Positions 50,478 through 58,630 of a DNA stretch of 64,000 nt are shown piece after piece. The translations under genes and the position numbers were made by a program. Numbering within the stretch: position 1 is the stretch's first letter; each line of letters begins with the position of its first letter. The DNA comes from Virgibacillus ihumii. GTDB taxonomy: Bacteria > Bacillota > Bacilli > Bacillales > Amphibacillaceae. The notes beneath the pieces are model-generated. The model saw only the letters and a list, made by a program, of their open reading frames with translations. It made no database searches and was not told the origin of the DNA. The stretch spans positions 3,348,001-3,412,000 of the forward strand of contig NZ_CACVAN010000001.1 of NCBI RefSeq assembly GCF_902726655.1, written 5' to 3'.

Positions 50478-50537
50478 TGATACCCTCCTTTTTATATAAC
50501 GAATAATAAACGGTTAAGTATTTTTCATTATACAAAT

Positions 50538-50568
50538 GGTATAAAAAATCTACCTCTGTTGTCAACAG
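50538..50568 (-). promoter_or_regulatory. Promoter of the fer remnant / reductase gene
   Basis: On the minus strand TTGACA (50565-50560) and TATACC (50543-50538) are separated by 16 nt. The -35 lies in a perfect inverted repeat CTGTTG-T-CAACAG at 50556-50568. It reads towards the fer remnant and the reductase. Confidence 0.55.
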
Positions 50569-50692
50569 TAAAATTATTTTTTTCTGAATATGGATCCTTC
50601 GATATGTGGAATGAGCTGTTAGAGGAATAATTGTTGAGAAGACATTCAAAAAGTAGAGCGAAAAGATAATTAGTTTTAAAAATTCAAAATAC

Positions 50693-50747
50693 AGTTGACA
50701 ACTTTTGGAGGTGTCGATATCATATATAGATAACGTATTTACTACGT
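50693..50747 (+). promoter_or_regulatory. paaK operon promoter and candidate PaaX operator
   Basis: The -35 TTGACA (50695-50700) and -10 TATCAT (50718-50723) have a 17-nt spacer. The -35 sits in AGTTG-A-CAACT. Just beyond the -10, ACGT repeats at 50733-50736 and 50744-50747 (ACGT-N7-ACGT), a spacing also found after the paaA -10 at 54757-54771. Repressor binding there is inference. Confidence 0.6.
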
Positions 50748-50809
50748 CAGTAACCATTATGTCATACATCCGGGATTTGCTGAAATATATTATCAGAAAG
50801 GGAGATTTC

Positions 50810-52138
50810 ATGATTTTCAATGAAGAATTGGAGACATTGGAACGGGATAAGCTGGAGGAGCTGCAATTGAACAATTTACAAAAAACGGTGCAGCGCGTAT
50901 ATGACAAGGTTCCATTTTATAAGGAAAAGTTTACGGAAGCTGGTTTGAATCCTGATGACATTCAGTCATTGGATGATTTACAAAAGCTGCCTTTTACTGT
51001 CAAAAAAGATCTCCGCAACCATTATCCATATGGGTTGTTTGCTTCTCCAATGAAGGATATTGTCCGTCTTCATGCTTCATCCGGGACGAGTGGAAAGCCA
51101 ACCGTTGTAGCTTATTCCGAGAACGATATTGATAATTGGGCTGAAATTGTAGCAAGATCAATTGCAGCTTCAGGCGGCAGTCCAAATGATGTGATGCATA
51201 ATGCATATGGTTATGGATTGTTTACCGGTGGACTTGGGCTTCATCATGGGGGAGAGAAGTTGGGGATTACAACGGTACCTGTTTCGGGCGGGAATACGAA
51301 ACGGCAGATTATGCTGATTCAGGACTTTCAGCCGCAAGTCATTTGCTCCACACCTTCCTATGCACTACATATTGCCGAAAAGATGAAGGAGCAGGGGATT
51401 GATCCGAAAAGGACCAGTCTGAAATACGGAATTTTCGGTGCAGAACCTTGGTCTGAAGCAATGCGTAATACAATTGAACAGAAACTGGGAATTAAAGCAA
51501 TGGATATTTATGGACTTAGTGAGATAGTCGGCCCAGGAGTTTCGATCGAATGTGTGGAAGAACAGGATGGACTTCATATTCAGGAGGATCACTTTCTGTT
51601 TGAGGTGATTGATCCTGATACAAATGAACGTGTTCCGGACGGGGAATATGGCGAACTTGTTATTACCAGCCTGAAAAAGGAAGCGCTTCCAATAATACGA
51701 TATCGTACAGGGGATATTGCTGCGATTAATCGTGAAAAATGCAGCTGCGGCCGAACTACTGCCCGGATGACCCGGGTTAAGGGACGGATTGATGACATGC
51801 TCGTCATACGTGGAGTTAACGTATTTCCATTTGAAATGGAACGTTCTCTGCTGAAAGTAAAAGAACTGACACCACACTATCAGTTGTTCCTGAGTAAAGA
51901 TGGGCATTTGGATGCTGTCGAATTAAGTGTTGAACTTTCCGAAGAATCGTATGTACGGTGTGAGCAGGATTTGGAGCATGCGGATGTTTTCAGGCTTAAA
52001 CAGCAATTGCGGTCGTCTATAAAACAGGAGTGTCTTGTATCAGTTGATGTTAATGTAAAACCTCCAAAATCCATTCCGCGCTCAGAGGGGAAAGCGGTTC
52101 GGATAGTCGATAAACGTATGGAACAGGCGGTTAATTAA
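50810..52138 (+). CDS. paaK: Phenylacetate-CoA ligase PaaK
   Basis: A 442-residue AMP-forming ligase activating phenylacetate to phenylacetyl-CoA, the first step of the aerobic CoA-dependent pathway. Motifs are ASSGTSGKPTVVAYS, GAEPWSEAMR, DIYGLSEIVGPG and RTGDIAAINREKCSCGRT. AAAGGGAGAT upstream selects ATG 50810; the open frame reaches back to 50705, which is within the promoter. First of a short operon with paaI, a second thioesterase and the paaY-like gene, divergent from the reductase gene. Confidence 0.96.
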   Translation: MIFNEELETLERDKLEELQLNNLQKTVQRVYDKVPFYKEKFTEAGLNPDDIQSLDDLQKLPFTVKKDLRNHYPYGLFASPMKDIVRLHASSGTSGKPTVVAYSENDIDNWAEIVARSIAASGGSPNDVMHNAYGYGLFTGGLGLHHGGEKLGITTVPVSGGNTKRQIMLIQDFQPQVICSTPSYALHIAEKMKEQGIDPKRTSLKYGIFGAEPWSEAMRNTIEQKLGIKAMDIYGLSEIVGPGVSIECVEEQDGLHIQEDHFLFEVIDPDTNERVPDGEYGELVITSLKKEALPIIRYRTGDIAAINREKCSCGRTTARMTRVKGRIDDMLVIRGVNVFPFEMERSLLKVKELTPHYQLFLSKDGHLDAVELSVELSEESYVRCEQDLEHADVFRLKQQLRSSIKQECLVSVDVNVKPPKSIPRSEGKAVRIVDKRMEQAVN

Positions 52139-52172
52139 TATTGGTTTCTGATGCCATTATAGGAGGTAGTTG

Positions 52173-52607
52173 ATGGACACGGAACTTATAGATTTTTTCA
52201 AACAGGATCCATTTGCAAGCAGGTTAAATATAGAGCTCCTGGAATGTGATACAGGGTTTGCAAAAACAGGATTAACGATTGAAGATGATATGCTGAACTT
52301 TCATGGGTATGCACATGGCGGACTGTTGTTTTCCCTAGCCGATTACGCCTTTGCCATTGCGAGCAATTCGCATGGTCAAATTGCAGTCGGGCTGAATGTG
52401 CACATGTCCTACCTGGAACCGGCAAAGGAAGGAGACAGGCTAATCTGCACGGCTTCCGAAAAGAAACGGACACCTAAAATAGCTGTGTATGATATTCAAA
52501 TACAGCTTTCCACCGGAGAAGTGGTGGCTACTATGGAAGGGATGGTATACATTAAAAAAACAAACTTTATAAGCAAACTTGCAGTGAGCGGAGAGAGGGA
52601 TTCATGA
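52173..52607 (+). CDS. paaI: Hydroxyphenylacetyl-CoA thioesterase PaaI
   Basis: A 144-residue hotdog-fold thioesterase. The HGYAHGGLLFSLADYAFAIASN segment is the PaaI motif, with the conserved Asn/Gly/Asp set. In the phenylacetate pathway it hydrolyses dead-end ring-hydroxylated CoA thioesters to recover CoA. AGGAGGT (52161-52167) serves ATG 52173; a TTG at 52170 is also in frame. Ends in ATGA overlap with a second hotdog protein. Confidence 0.92.
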   Translation: MDTELIDFFKQDPFASRLNIELLECDTGFAKTGLTIEDDMLNFHGYAHGGLLFSLADYAFAIASNSHGQIAVGLNVHMSYLEPAKEGDRLICTASEKKRTPKIAVYDIQIQLSTGEVVATMEGMVYIKKTNFISKLAVSGERDS

Positions 52608-53035
52608 TGACTACTTTTAAAATGAGTGATTTGCAAAAAGTGGCAAACCAAAGCATGACACCACCACCATGTGATACCACCATGCAAATCACAGCACATG
52701 AAGCCATGGATGGAATTGCATATGGGACATGGGAGGTTGACCGTAATTATATTAATGGAATTGGTGTGGCAATGGGCGGATTTCTGTCGGCAGCTGCGGA
52801 TATCATGATGGCCTATGCGATTTCATCCAAACTGACCGATAAGCAGGGTTTTGCGTCAATCGATTTGGACACAACCTTTCATCGGCCGGTTTTTGAAGGT
52901 GAAGTGGAGATCACATCAAAAGTGGAGCGGCTTGGCAGGACATTGGCGTATGTTGTAACAGAACTGGAGCAAAACGGCAAGAAAGCTGCAACCTGTGTTT
53001 CTTCCATACTAATAAAAACGATGGAAGATGAATAG
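52604..53035 (+). CDS. Second hotdog-fold thioesterase (PaaI-like)
   Basis: A 143-residue hotdog-fold protein, diverged from its neighbour but with the same pattern: GIGVAMGGFLSAAADIMMAYAIS corresponds to the HGG helix, and FHRPVFEGEVEITSKVERLGRTLAYV to the sheet. The usual HGG is MGG here. Start is ATG 52604 or 52607 (GAGAGAGGGA upstream). It may hydrolyse other aryl- or acyl-CoA intermediates. Pairing of two hotdog genes in a paa operon suggests different CoA-ester specificities. Confidence 0.82.
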   Translation: MMTTFKMSDLQKVANQSMTPPPCDTTMQITAHEAMDGIAYGTWEVDRNYINGIGVAMGGFLSAAADIMMAYAISSKLTDKQGFASIDLDTTFHRPVFEGEVEITSKVERLGRTLAYVVTELEQNGKKAATCVSSILIKTMEDE

Positions 53036-53051
53036 GAGGAGGGTATAGTTT

Positions 53052-53591
53052 ATGATTTACAGATATAAGGAGCATCGTCCGGATATCCATGATTCGGTGT
53101 TCATTGCTGACGGTGCAAGAGTGATTGGAAATGTAACAATTGGCGCTGAGTCCAGTGTCTGGTTTAATACAGTAATTCGTGGAGATGAAGGTCCTGTTAA
53201 AATCGGTGAACGATGTAACATACAGGAAAATAGCATGTGCCACTTATATGAACAATTTCCGCTTACATTGGAAGATGAGGTTTCCATTGGTCACAATGCT
53301 ATTGTTCACGGGTGTACCTTACGGAAAGGTGTGCTTGTCGGGATGGGTGCAACAGTGCTGGATGGAGTTGAGGTTGGGGAGTATTCCATTATCGGAGCTA
53401 ACAGTCTAATTCCACCGGGCAAAAAAATACCACCCAGATCACTTGTAGTCGGTTCACCTGGAAAAGTAGTTCGGACCTTAACTGATAAGGATATGGAGAT
53501 GATTGAAGAAACGATTTCCACATATACAAAAAAGGGTCAGGAATTCCGTAAACAGGAAGTATTTGAGAAGATCAATAAAGCTGTTTTCTAA
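53052..53591 (+). CDS. paaY: Hexapeptide-repeat (gamma-carbonic anhydrase-like) protein, PaaY type
   Basis: A 179-residue left-handed beta-helix protein of the gamma-carbonic anhydrase/CaiE/PaaY family. Imperfect hexapeptide repeats run from about 10 to 135 (for example IGNVTIGAESSVWFNTVIRGD and VSIGHNAIVHGCTLRKGVLVGMGATVLDGVEVG), with metal-ligand histidines in CHLYEQ and GHNAIVHG. PaaY of Pseudomonas hydrolyses CoA thioesters formed as side products. The position in the paaK operon supports that name, although a general carbonic-anhydrase-like role cannot be excluded. GGAGGAGGG upstream. Confidence 0.85.
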   Translation: MIYRYKEHRPDIHDSVFIADGARVIGNVTIGAESSVWFNTVIRGDEGPVKIGERCNIQENSMCHLYEQFPLTLEDEVSIGHNAIVHGCTLRKGVLVGMGATVLDGVEVGEYSIIGANSLIPPGKKIPPRSLVVGSPGKVVRTLTDKDMEMIEETISTYTKKGQEFRKQEVFEKINKAVF

Positions 53592-53611
53592 TGAACGCCT
53601 CGATAATCTTG

Positions 53612-53656
53612 AAAAATGTTCATCCGCCGCGTTTGATTTACATTGCGGCGGATGAA
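53612..53656 (-). terminator. Terminator after paaX (minus strand)
   Basis: A 12-bp GC-rich stem, TTCATCCGCCGC at 53619-53630 with GCGGCGGATGAA at 53645-53656, loop 14 nt. On the minus strand it is followed by CATTTTTC, giving a short T tract for paaX; on the plus strand the T tract is poor. Confidence 0.7.
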
Positions 53657-53694
53657 TACTCACATAATTTCCGAACTCTCCGGAAAGCCTGACC

Positions 53695-54543
53695 TTATTT
53701 ATTTACCTCTTTGATGTTACCAAGTTTAAACACCGATTCGAAAAAGCGGTTGGCAGGATTCTTAAGCAGCTGGTAATAGTCCGTGAAAAGTGATGCCGCT
53801 GAATCACCCAGCCATTTTTCGGGGAGCAGTTCTGCAGGCAAGTTTGGATCAATAAAAAGAAATTTTCTGTATTGATGAACGAGCATCGCGGCTTTGACAA
53901 AACAACTGCCGTCGCTGATTTCACCTTTTTCAATTTTTGGTTTATCGATAACATACTTTTGGCTGTACTCCTGAATGAACTGTGAATAATGATCATTAAG
54001 CTCATCTATATCCCAGCATTTCGCGACAAGCTCCTGGTTAGTGCTCATTCCTTCATACGTTGAACGGAAGAATGATACATAATCACTTATTCCATATTTT
54101 TTAACTAATCGATTTATTTGATCCTCCAGCGGGTTTGGAGTTATCCAGCAGCTATTGGACAAAAGACCGAAGCCGCTCCAAACTAATTCTTTCCGCAGTT
54201 CGTCACGCAAATGACGCTTATTCTCGGGAATGGTGTATACAAGCATACGCCACATGCCATCCCAGGAAGGTGACTGGGACTTGTATATCCGGTTGGATGC
54301 CTCTTCCATCCGTGCCCTTCCGCGTTCTGTCAGCGAATAGTAGCTTTTATTGCCTATTTTCTCGGACTGTACCCAGCCCTGTTTATGCATGCGGGAAATG
54401 GCCGCACGCACACTCATTTCATTGTGACCAAATTCTTTCAGCAACCGTATGAGGCTGCCAATCCATATAACATTACCATGATGTCTGATGTAGTCACCAT
54501 AAAGAGTGAAAATCATGGAACGTGTATTAAATTGTTTTTCCAT
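53695..54543 (-). CDS. paaX: Phenylacetate pathway repressor PaaX
   Basis: A 282-residue regulator of the PaaX family: an N-terminal winged helix (about 5-85, FTLYGDYIRHHGNVIWIGSLIRLL and MSVRAAISRMHKQGWVQSEK), a central PaaX domain (GMWRMLVYTIPENKRHLRDELRKELVWSGFG) and the C-terminal domain ending ELLPEKWLGDSAASLF. In E. coli PaaX represses paa promoters until phenylacetyl-CoA binds. AAAGGA precedes ATG 54543; the frame is open further upstream without a ribosome site. Divergent from paaA. Confidence 0.94.
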   Translation of the reverse strand: MEKQFNTRSMIFTLYGDYIRHHGNVIWIGSLIRLLKEFGHNEMSVRAAISRMHKQGWVQSEKIGNKSYYSLTERGRARMEEASNRIYKSQSPSWDGMWRMLVYTIPENKRHLRDELRKELVWSGFGLLSNSCWITPNPLEDQINRLVKKYGISDYVSFFRSTYEGMSTNQELVAKCWDIDELNDHYSQFIQEYSQKYVIDKPKIEKGEISDGSCFVKAAMLVHQYRKFLFIDPNLPAELLPEKWLGDSAASLFTDYYQLLKNPANRFFESVFKLGNIKEVNK

Positions 54544-54625
54544 GTTATGTTCCTTTCTTAATAACCTCTTGTTTAAAACGTTTATGTGATTAATTATAAA
54601 CGGTAAATATAAATTTGTGATATTA

Positions 54626-54654
54626 ATCGTATAGTGTTTCAGCATTTCTGTCAA
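54626..54654 (-). promoter_or_regulatory. paaX promoter
   Basis: On the minus strand a perfect -35 TTGACA (54654-54649) and -10 TACGAT (54631-54626) are 17 nt apart. Transcription would start about 75 nt before the paaX ATG. It is divergent from the paaA promoter in the same 240-nt gap. Confidence 0.65.
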
Positions 54655-54727
54655 TTAAATAAGTGTTGACAAACATGTTGTTTCTATGTAAATAAGACAA
54701 ACTGTTCAAACAATTTTAAAATTTGTG

Positions 54728-54771
54728 TTGACAATATATAACGATTTGATACAATGACGTTAATAAAACGT
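54728..54771 (+). promoter_or_regulatory. paaA operon promoter and candidate PaaX operator
   Basis: The -35 TTGACA (54728-54733) and -10 TACAAT (54750-54755) have a 16-nt spacer. ACGT-N7-ACGT at 54757-54771 covers the presumed start site, like the element at 50733-50747 before paaK. Another TTGACA at 54666-54671 has only a weak partner (TAAATA). Confidence 0.65.
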
Positions 54772-54785
54772 AATAAGGGGATGAA

Positions 54786-55778
54786 ATGATGTATAATTAC
54801 ATTCCGGATGGAGATTATGTTGCAAATGATCATTCCGAAGTGGATCAGGAAAAATACGAAGCGTTTATGGAACGGATTGAAGCAGGGGAGAAAATTGAAG
54901 CCGATGACTGGATGCCGGATGATTATCGGCAGGCACTTATTAAGCTCATTTCTATGCATGGTATAAGTGAAATTATGGGTGCTTTGCCTGAAAAAGAATG
55001 GGTTCCAAAAGCACCGACATTGAAACGAAAGCTTGGCATTATGGCCAAAGTGCAGGACGAAATGGGGCATGGGCAGCTACTGCTTCGCGTGGCGGAAGAT
55101 TTAATGAAGCCTTACGGGAAGACACGCGAGAACTTGATGGAGAATCTCTTGAGCGGTGATCTTAAGTTTCACAACGTTTTTCACATGCCAACAAAAACTT
55201 GGGCTGATGCGGGCATGGTCGGCTGGATGGTTGATGGTGCAGCAATAATTTCGCAGACTAATATGCTGGATGCGTCATATGGTCCTTATCAGCGCGCCCT
55301 GCAACGTATTTGCGCAGAGGAAGTGTTCCATGCTCAACATGGTGAGGCAATTATCATGGCACTAGCGGAAGGTAACGAATACCAGCGGGAGATTTTACAG
55401 GAGTCGCTGAATCGCTGGTGGCCTGCACTTCTCATGTTTTTTGGTCCGCCATCTGCAGATACAACCGGGTCATCCAAACAGGATATTATGATGAAATACC
55501 GCATTCGAAAGAGTAACAATGAAGAACTGCGGCAGGCCTTCCTGGATAAGTATTTACCGCGTGCTTTTTCACTTGGGCTGACTGTACCGGACGACACCAT
55601 CCATTACGATGAAGAAAAAGGACAGTGGGTTTATCAACAGCCTGACTGGAAGGCATTTAAGAATATCATTAAAAATAATGGACCAAGGTCAAAGGAACGG
55701 CTGAGGTTAAGGGAAATCGCCTATGAGAAAAATCGCTGGGTACGTCAGGCACTGATCCCGCAGGAAATGAGTTCATAA
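54786..55778 (+). CDS. paaA: Phenylacetyl-CoA epoxidase catalytic subunit PaaA
   Basis: A 330-residue ferritin-fold di-iron oxygenase subunit that converts phenylacetyl-CoA to the 1,2-epoxide. Iron ligands appear in MAKVQDEMGHGQLL (ExxH) and RICAEEVFHAQHGEAI (ExxH). The N-terminal SMHGISEIMGALPEKEWVP is typical. Two ATGs, 54786 and 54789, follow AAGGGG; either is possible. First gene of the paaABCD run. Confidence 0.97.
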   Translation: MMYNYIPDGDYVANDHSEVDQEKYEAFMERIEAGEKIEADDWMPDDYRQALIKLISMHGISEIMGALPEKEWVPKAPTLKRKLGIMAKVQDEMGHGQLLLRVAEDLMKPYGKTRENLMENLLSGDLKFHNVFHMPTKTWADAGMVGWMVDGAAIISQTNMLDASYGPYQRALQRICAEEVFHAQHGEAIIMALAEGNEYQREILQESLNRWWPALLMFFGPPSADTTGSSKQDIMMKYRIRKSNNEELRQAFLDKYLPRAFSLGLTVPDDTIHYDEEKGQWVYQQPDWKAFKNIIKNNGPRSKERLRLREIAYEKNRWVRQALIPQEMSS

Positions 55779-55817
55779 TAGTTGAATGACAAACCACAAA
55801 TTGGAAGGGGAGTTACA

Positions 55818-56177
55818 ATGGAAATGCAGGATGAGTCAAAGTTTTACAAGGAATATGAAGTGTTCAGCAAGAAAAGCGCTAAAGCACCAATCCAGCATCA
55901 GTTCAGCCTGCTTGCACCAAATGACGACATGGCGATGTTGATGGCACAGGAAAACTTTATGCGTCGTGAGGCTGTTTTTGATGTATGGGTTGTACAGCGG
56001 GATCATATTCGCTCGATGACCAGTGAGGAACGAACAACCTGGACAAAACGGTTGGATAATAAACAATACCGGACAACAAAAGGTTATGGATATTTGCGGA
56101 AAAAATGGCGTGAAAAAGAGCAGGGAATGCTTGATGAGAAAGAAATCATGTCGTGGAAAGAGGTGAAGAAATCATGA
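55818..56177 (+). CDS. paaB: Phenylacetyl-CoA epoxidase subunit PaaB
   Basis: A 119-residue small structural subunit of the epoxidase. The YEVFSKKSAKAPIQHQFSLLAPNDDMAMLMAQENFMRR segment is the family core (EVFxQ...H.GS.H variant). GGAAGGGGAG lies upstream of ATG 55818, and an earlier in-frame codon at 55782 lacks one. It shares ATGA with paaC. Somewhat longer than E. coli PaaB, with a charged C-terminal tail. Confidence 0.94.
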   Translation: MEMQDESKFYKEYEVFSKKSAKAPIQHQFSLLAPNDDMAMLMAQENFMRREAVFDVWVVQRDHIRSMTSEERTTWTKRLDNKQYRTTKGYGYLRKKWREKEQGMLDEKEIMSWKEVKKS

Positions 56178-56992
56178 CAGATAACGTAAGGTCTGCTGGA
56201 GAAGCAAAACAAAATCCTGTTTATTTGGAAGCATTAAAAGAAGTAATCTATCAGATGGCGGATGATGATTTTATTGTGGCATTCCGCGGGTCTGAATGGC
56301 TTGGACTTGCACCACATATCGAAGAAGACGTTGCTTTTTCGTCGATCACACAGAACACGATGGGGCATGCCAATATGTATTTTGGTCTGCTGGAGGAACT
56401 TGGGGAAGGCGAAACAGATATCCTTGCACATGAACGGCCTGCGGATAAGCGGAAAAATGCAGTTTTTCTTGAAAAACGAAATGGAGACGGAATTTATTTC
56501 GAGGAACCATATTATGACTGGGCATTAGTTGTTGTGCGGCAATATTTTTACGAGGTTCTTAAAAAAGTTAAGTCGGATGCGCTTACAAAAAGTTCCTATG
56601 TCCCACTGGCTAATATTGCACGAAAAGTTTTGATGGAGCAAACCTATCACTTGGCACACTGGAAATTATGGATGGAGCAGCTGCAGCACGCTAATGAAGA
56701 GGCACGCTCCAGAATTCAGGAAAGGATAGAAGAGGCCTGGAATGCGTTCGGTGATGCGTTTGAATTGGGGCCGAAAGCATCAGACATTGTTACATTTCAG
56801 TTGATTGCCAGTGAGGAATTTATGCAAAAACAGTGGTTGAAGGAAGTGGAAACTATACTGGTTTCCCTGCCAGCCGGTATGCCTGAAAAAGGACTTGGCA
56901 TTGGACGGAACCAGGAGCACACGGCTGATCTGGATCAGGCTATTCAGACTTTCGCTGAAGTGTATAACAGTGACAAAGAAGCAATTTGGTAG
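56174..56992 (+). CDS. paaC: Phenylacetyl-CoA epoxidase structural subunit PaaC
   Basis: A 272-residue ferritin-like subunit that forms the PaaAC core; it is inactive as an oxygenase itself. YQMADDDFIVAFRGSEWLGLAPHIEEDVAFSSITQNTMGHA and LMEQTYHLAHWKLWMEQL are characteristic. ATG 56174 is in the ATGA overlap, served by AAAGAGGTGAAG. Confidence 0.95.
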   Translation: MTDNVRSAGEAKQNPVYLEALKEVIYQMADDDFIVAFRGSEWLGLAPHIEEDVAFSSITQNTMGHANMYFGLLEELGEGETDILAHERPADKRKNAVFLEKRNGDGIYFEEPYYDWALVVVRQYFYEVLKKVKSDALTKSSYVPLANIARKVLMEQTYHLAHWKLWMEQLQHANEEARSRIQERIEEAWNAFGDAFELGPKASDIVTFQLIASEEFMQKQWLKEVETILVSLPAGMPEKGLGIGRNQEHTADLDQAIQTFAEVYNSDKEAIW

Positions 56993-57020
56993 GTTCAAAT
57001 TTCACCATAAAAAGGGGGCC

Positions 57021-57533
57021 ATGGAGGTGAAACAAAAACGCGACGAGATTTTCGCTGTACTAAAGACGGTTGATGACCCGGAACTTCCAACAGTAAGTGT
57101 ATATGATTTGGGCATGATTCATGACCTAAAGGTTGATAGAAACATCGTATCCATTTCAATGGTGCCTACTTTTGCCGGATGTCCTGCTCTGGACATTATT
57201 GAAAAGGACGTCAGAAAAGCGATTGAGCAAATTGATTGGGTACAGGAATGCCACGTGGAATTTTCGTTTCAGCACGAATGGACGACAGATGCAATTACGG
57301 ATACTGGAAAGCGAAACCTGAAGAAACATGGAATTGCACCGCCACCTGAACATTACATTCCAGGTGAACAGTGGACCGTTAATTGTCCTTATTGTGATTC
57401 GGAATATACATCCATGGAAAATGTATTCGGTCCGACTGCATGCAGAAGTATTTTGTATTGTATGGAATGCAGGAATCCATTTGAAGCGATGAAGCCAGTT
57501 ATTAGAACAGAGGCCAGACAAAAAAGCGGCTGA
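57021..57533 (+). CDS. paaD: PaaD, epoxidase iron-sulfur/maturation protein (MIP18 family)
   Basis: A 170-residue protein with an N-terminal DUF59/MIP18 domain (TVDDPELPTVSVYDLGMIHDL, FAGCPALDII) and a C-terminal four-cysteine zinc or Fe-S ribbon (CPYCDSEYTSMENVFGPTACRSILYCMEC). PaaD is required for an active epoxidase, probably in cluster assembly. Start is uncertain: ATG 57021 is close to the AAAGGGGG site, while the in-frame GTG at 57027 has ideal spacing. The frame is open much further upstream inside paaC, without support. Confidence 0.93.
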   Translation: MEVKQKRDEIFAVLKTVDDPELPTVSVYDLGMIHDLKVDRNIVSISMVPTFAGCPALDIIEKDVRKAIEQIDWVQECHVEFSFQHEWTTDAITDTGKRNLKKHGIAPPPEHYIPGEQWTVNCPYCDSEYTSMENVFGPTACRSILYCMECRNPFEAMKPVIRTEARQKSG

Positions 57534-57553
57534 AATCCATAGGAGGTTTTTAG

Positions 57554-57859
57554 ATGACTAAATTGATAGCTTTGTATAAACAGCCTGAGGATAAGGAAAA
57601 ATTCGATGAACATTATTTTAATGTACACACACCAATTACAAAAGAGATTCCGGGCCTTAGGGAAATGAAAGTGACCAAAATAGTTGGATCACCAATGGGT
57701 AAGAGTGATTATTATCTGCTTTGTGAAATGTTTTATGATGACAAGGAGTCCCTTCAACAAGCAATGAAAACCGATGAAGGGAAGGCATCCGGAAAAGATG
57801 TCATGGAGTTTGCCGGTGATCTTGTAACCTTAATGATTGGTGAAGAAATCGATGGGTGA
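57554..57859 (+). CDS. EthD-family protein
   Basis: A 101-residue dimeric alpha+beta-barrel (EthD/ferredoxin-like) protein: LIALYKQPEDKEKFDEHYFNVHTPITKEIPGL is the EthD core. Such proteins accompany oxygenases and ring-modifying systems without a firm activity. It lies between paaD and paaF where paaE would be expected, but has no flavin, NAD or iron-sulfur motif, so it does not replace PaaE. AGGAGG before ATG. Overlaps paaF by 8 nt. Confidence 0.88.
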   Translation: MTKLIALYKQPEDKEKFDEHYFNVHTPITKEIPGLREMKVTKIVGSPMGKSDYYLLCEMFYDDKESLQQAMKTDEGKASGKDVMEFAGDLVTLMIGEEIDG

Positions 57860-58628
57860 ATATGCACATATCAATGTCGTCAAAGAAGAGGGTATTGGTG
57901 TGATTCAACTCGACCGGCCCGACGTTTCCAATGCGTTGAATAGAAAAATGGTCGATGAAATAGTTGGAGAAATGGAAGTGCTTGACCGTGATGAAACTGT
58001 CCGTGTCATTGTTGTGAAGGGGCATGAGAAGTTTTTTGCAGCCGGTGCAGATATCGAGGAGATGCTGGAGGATAGTCCATTGTCACTTGAGCTTTTGGAC
58101 CCTTTTGCCGTCTGGGATCGGATAACGCTCATTAAAAAACCGTTAATTGCGGCTGTCAATGGTTTTGCCCTTGGCGGTGGATTTGAGCTGGCTCTTCACT
58201 GTGATTTGATTATTGCCGGCGAGAAGGCTAAATTCGGCTTTCCGGAAGTCAAACTAGGTGTTATGCCGGGAGCAGGCGGAACCCAATTTTTAACAAAAGC
58301 CATGGGTGAACGAAAAGCATTGGAATGGATTTGGCTTGGTGAATCGATGAGCGCAGCCGAAGCGGAGAGGTTTGGTGTGATCAATCGCGTGGTTGCTCCG
58401 GAAATGCTGGAAGAGGAAACAATGCGATTAGCAAAGCAATTGGCGAACCAGGCACCAATTTCACTAAGACTCATCAAAGAGGCGGTACATAAAGCTGAAG
58501 AACTTTCCTTAACTGATGGGATGAAATTGGAGCGGAAAAATTTTTACCTCGCATTTGACTCGAATGATCAAAAAGAAGGTATGCAGGCGTTTATGGATAA
58601 GCGGCGACCTTCGTTTAAAGGGGTGTAG
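57852..58628 (+). CDS. paaF: Enoyl-CoA hydratase, PaaF-like
   Basis: A 258-residue crotonase. The oxyanion hole residues lie in FFAAGADIEEM and NGFALGGGFELALHCD. The catalytic glutamates are in GGGFELAL and FPEVKLGVMPGAGGTQ, as in true hydratases. Probable 2,3-dehydroadipyl-CoA hydratase; the ring-opening hydratase is an alternative because no MaoC protein is present. The start ATG 57852 overlaps the EthD gene; its ribosome site GGTGAAG is weak, consistent with coupling. Confidence 0.88.
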   Translation: MGEYAHINVVKEEGIGVIQLDRPDVSNALNRKMVDEIVGEMEVLDRDETVRVIVVKGHEKFFAAGADIEEMLEDSPLSLELLDPFAVWDRITLIKKPLIAAVNGFALGGGFELALHCDLIIAGEKAKFGFPEVKLGVMPGAGGTQFLTKAMGERKALEWIWLGESMSAAEAERFGVINRVVAPEMLEEETMRLAKQLANQAPISLRLIKEAVHKAEELSLTDGMKLERKNFYLAFDSNDQKEGMQAFMDKRRPSFKGV

Positions 58629-58630
58629 AA

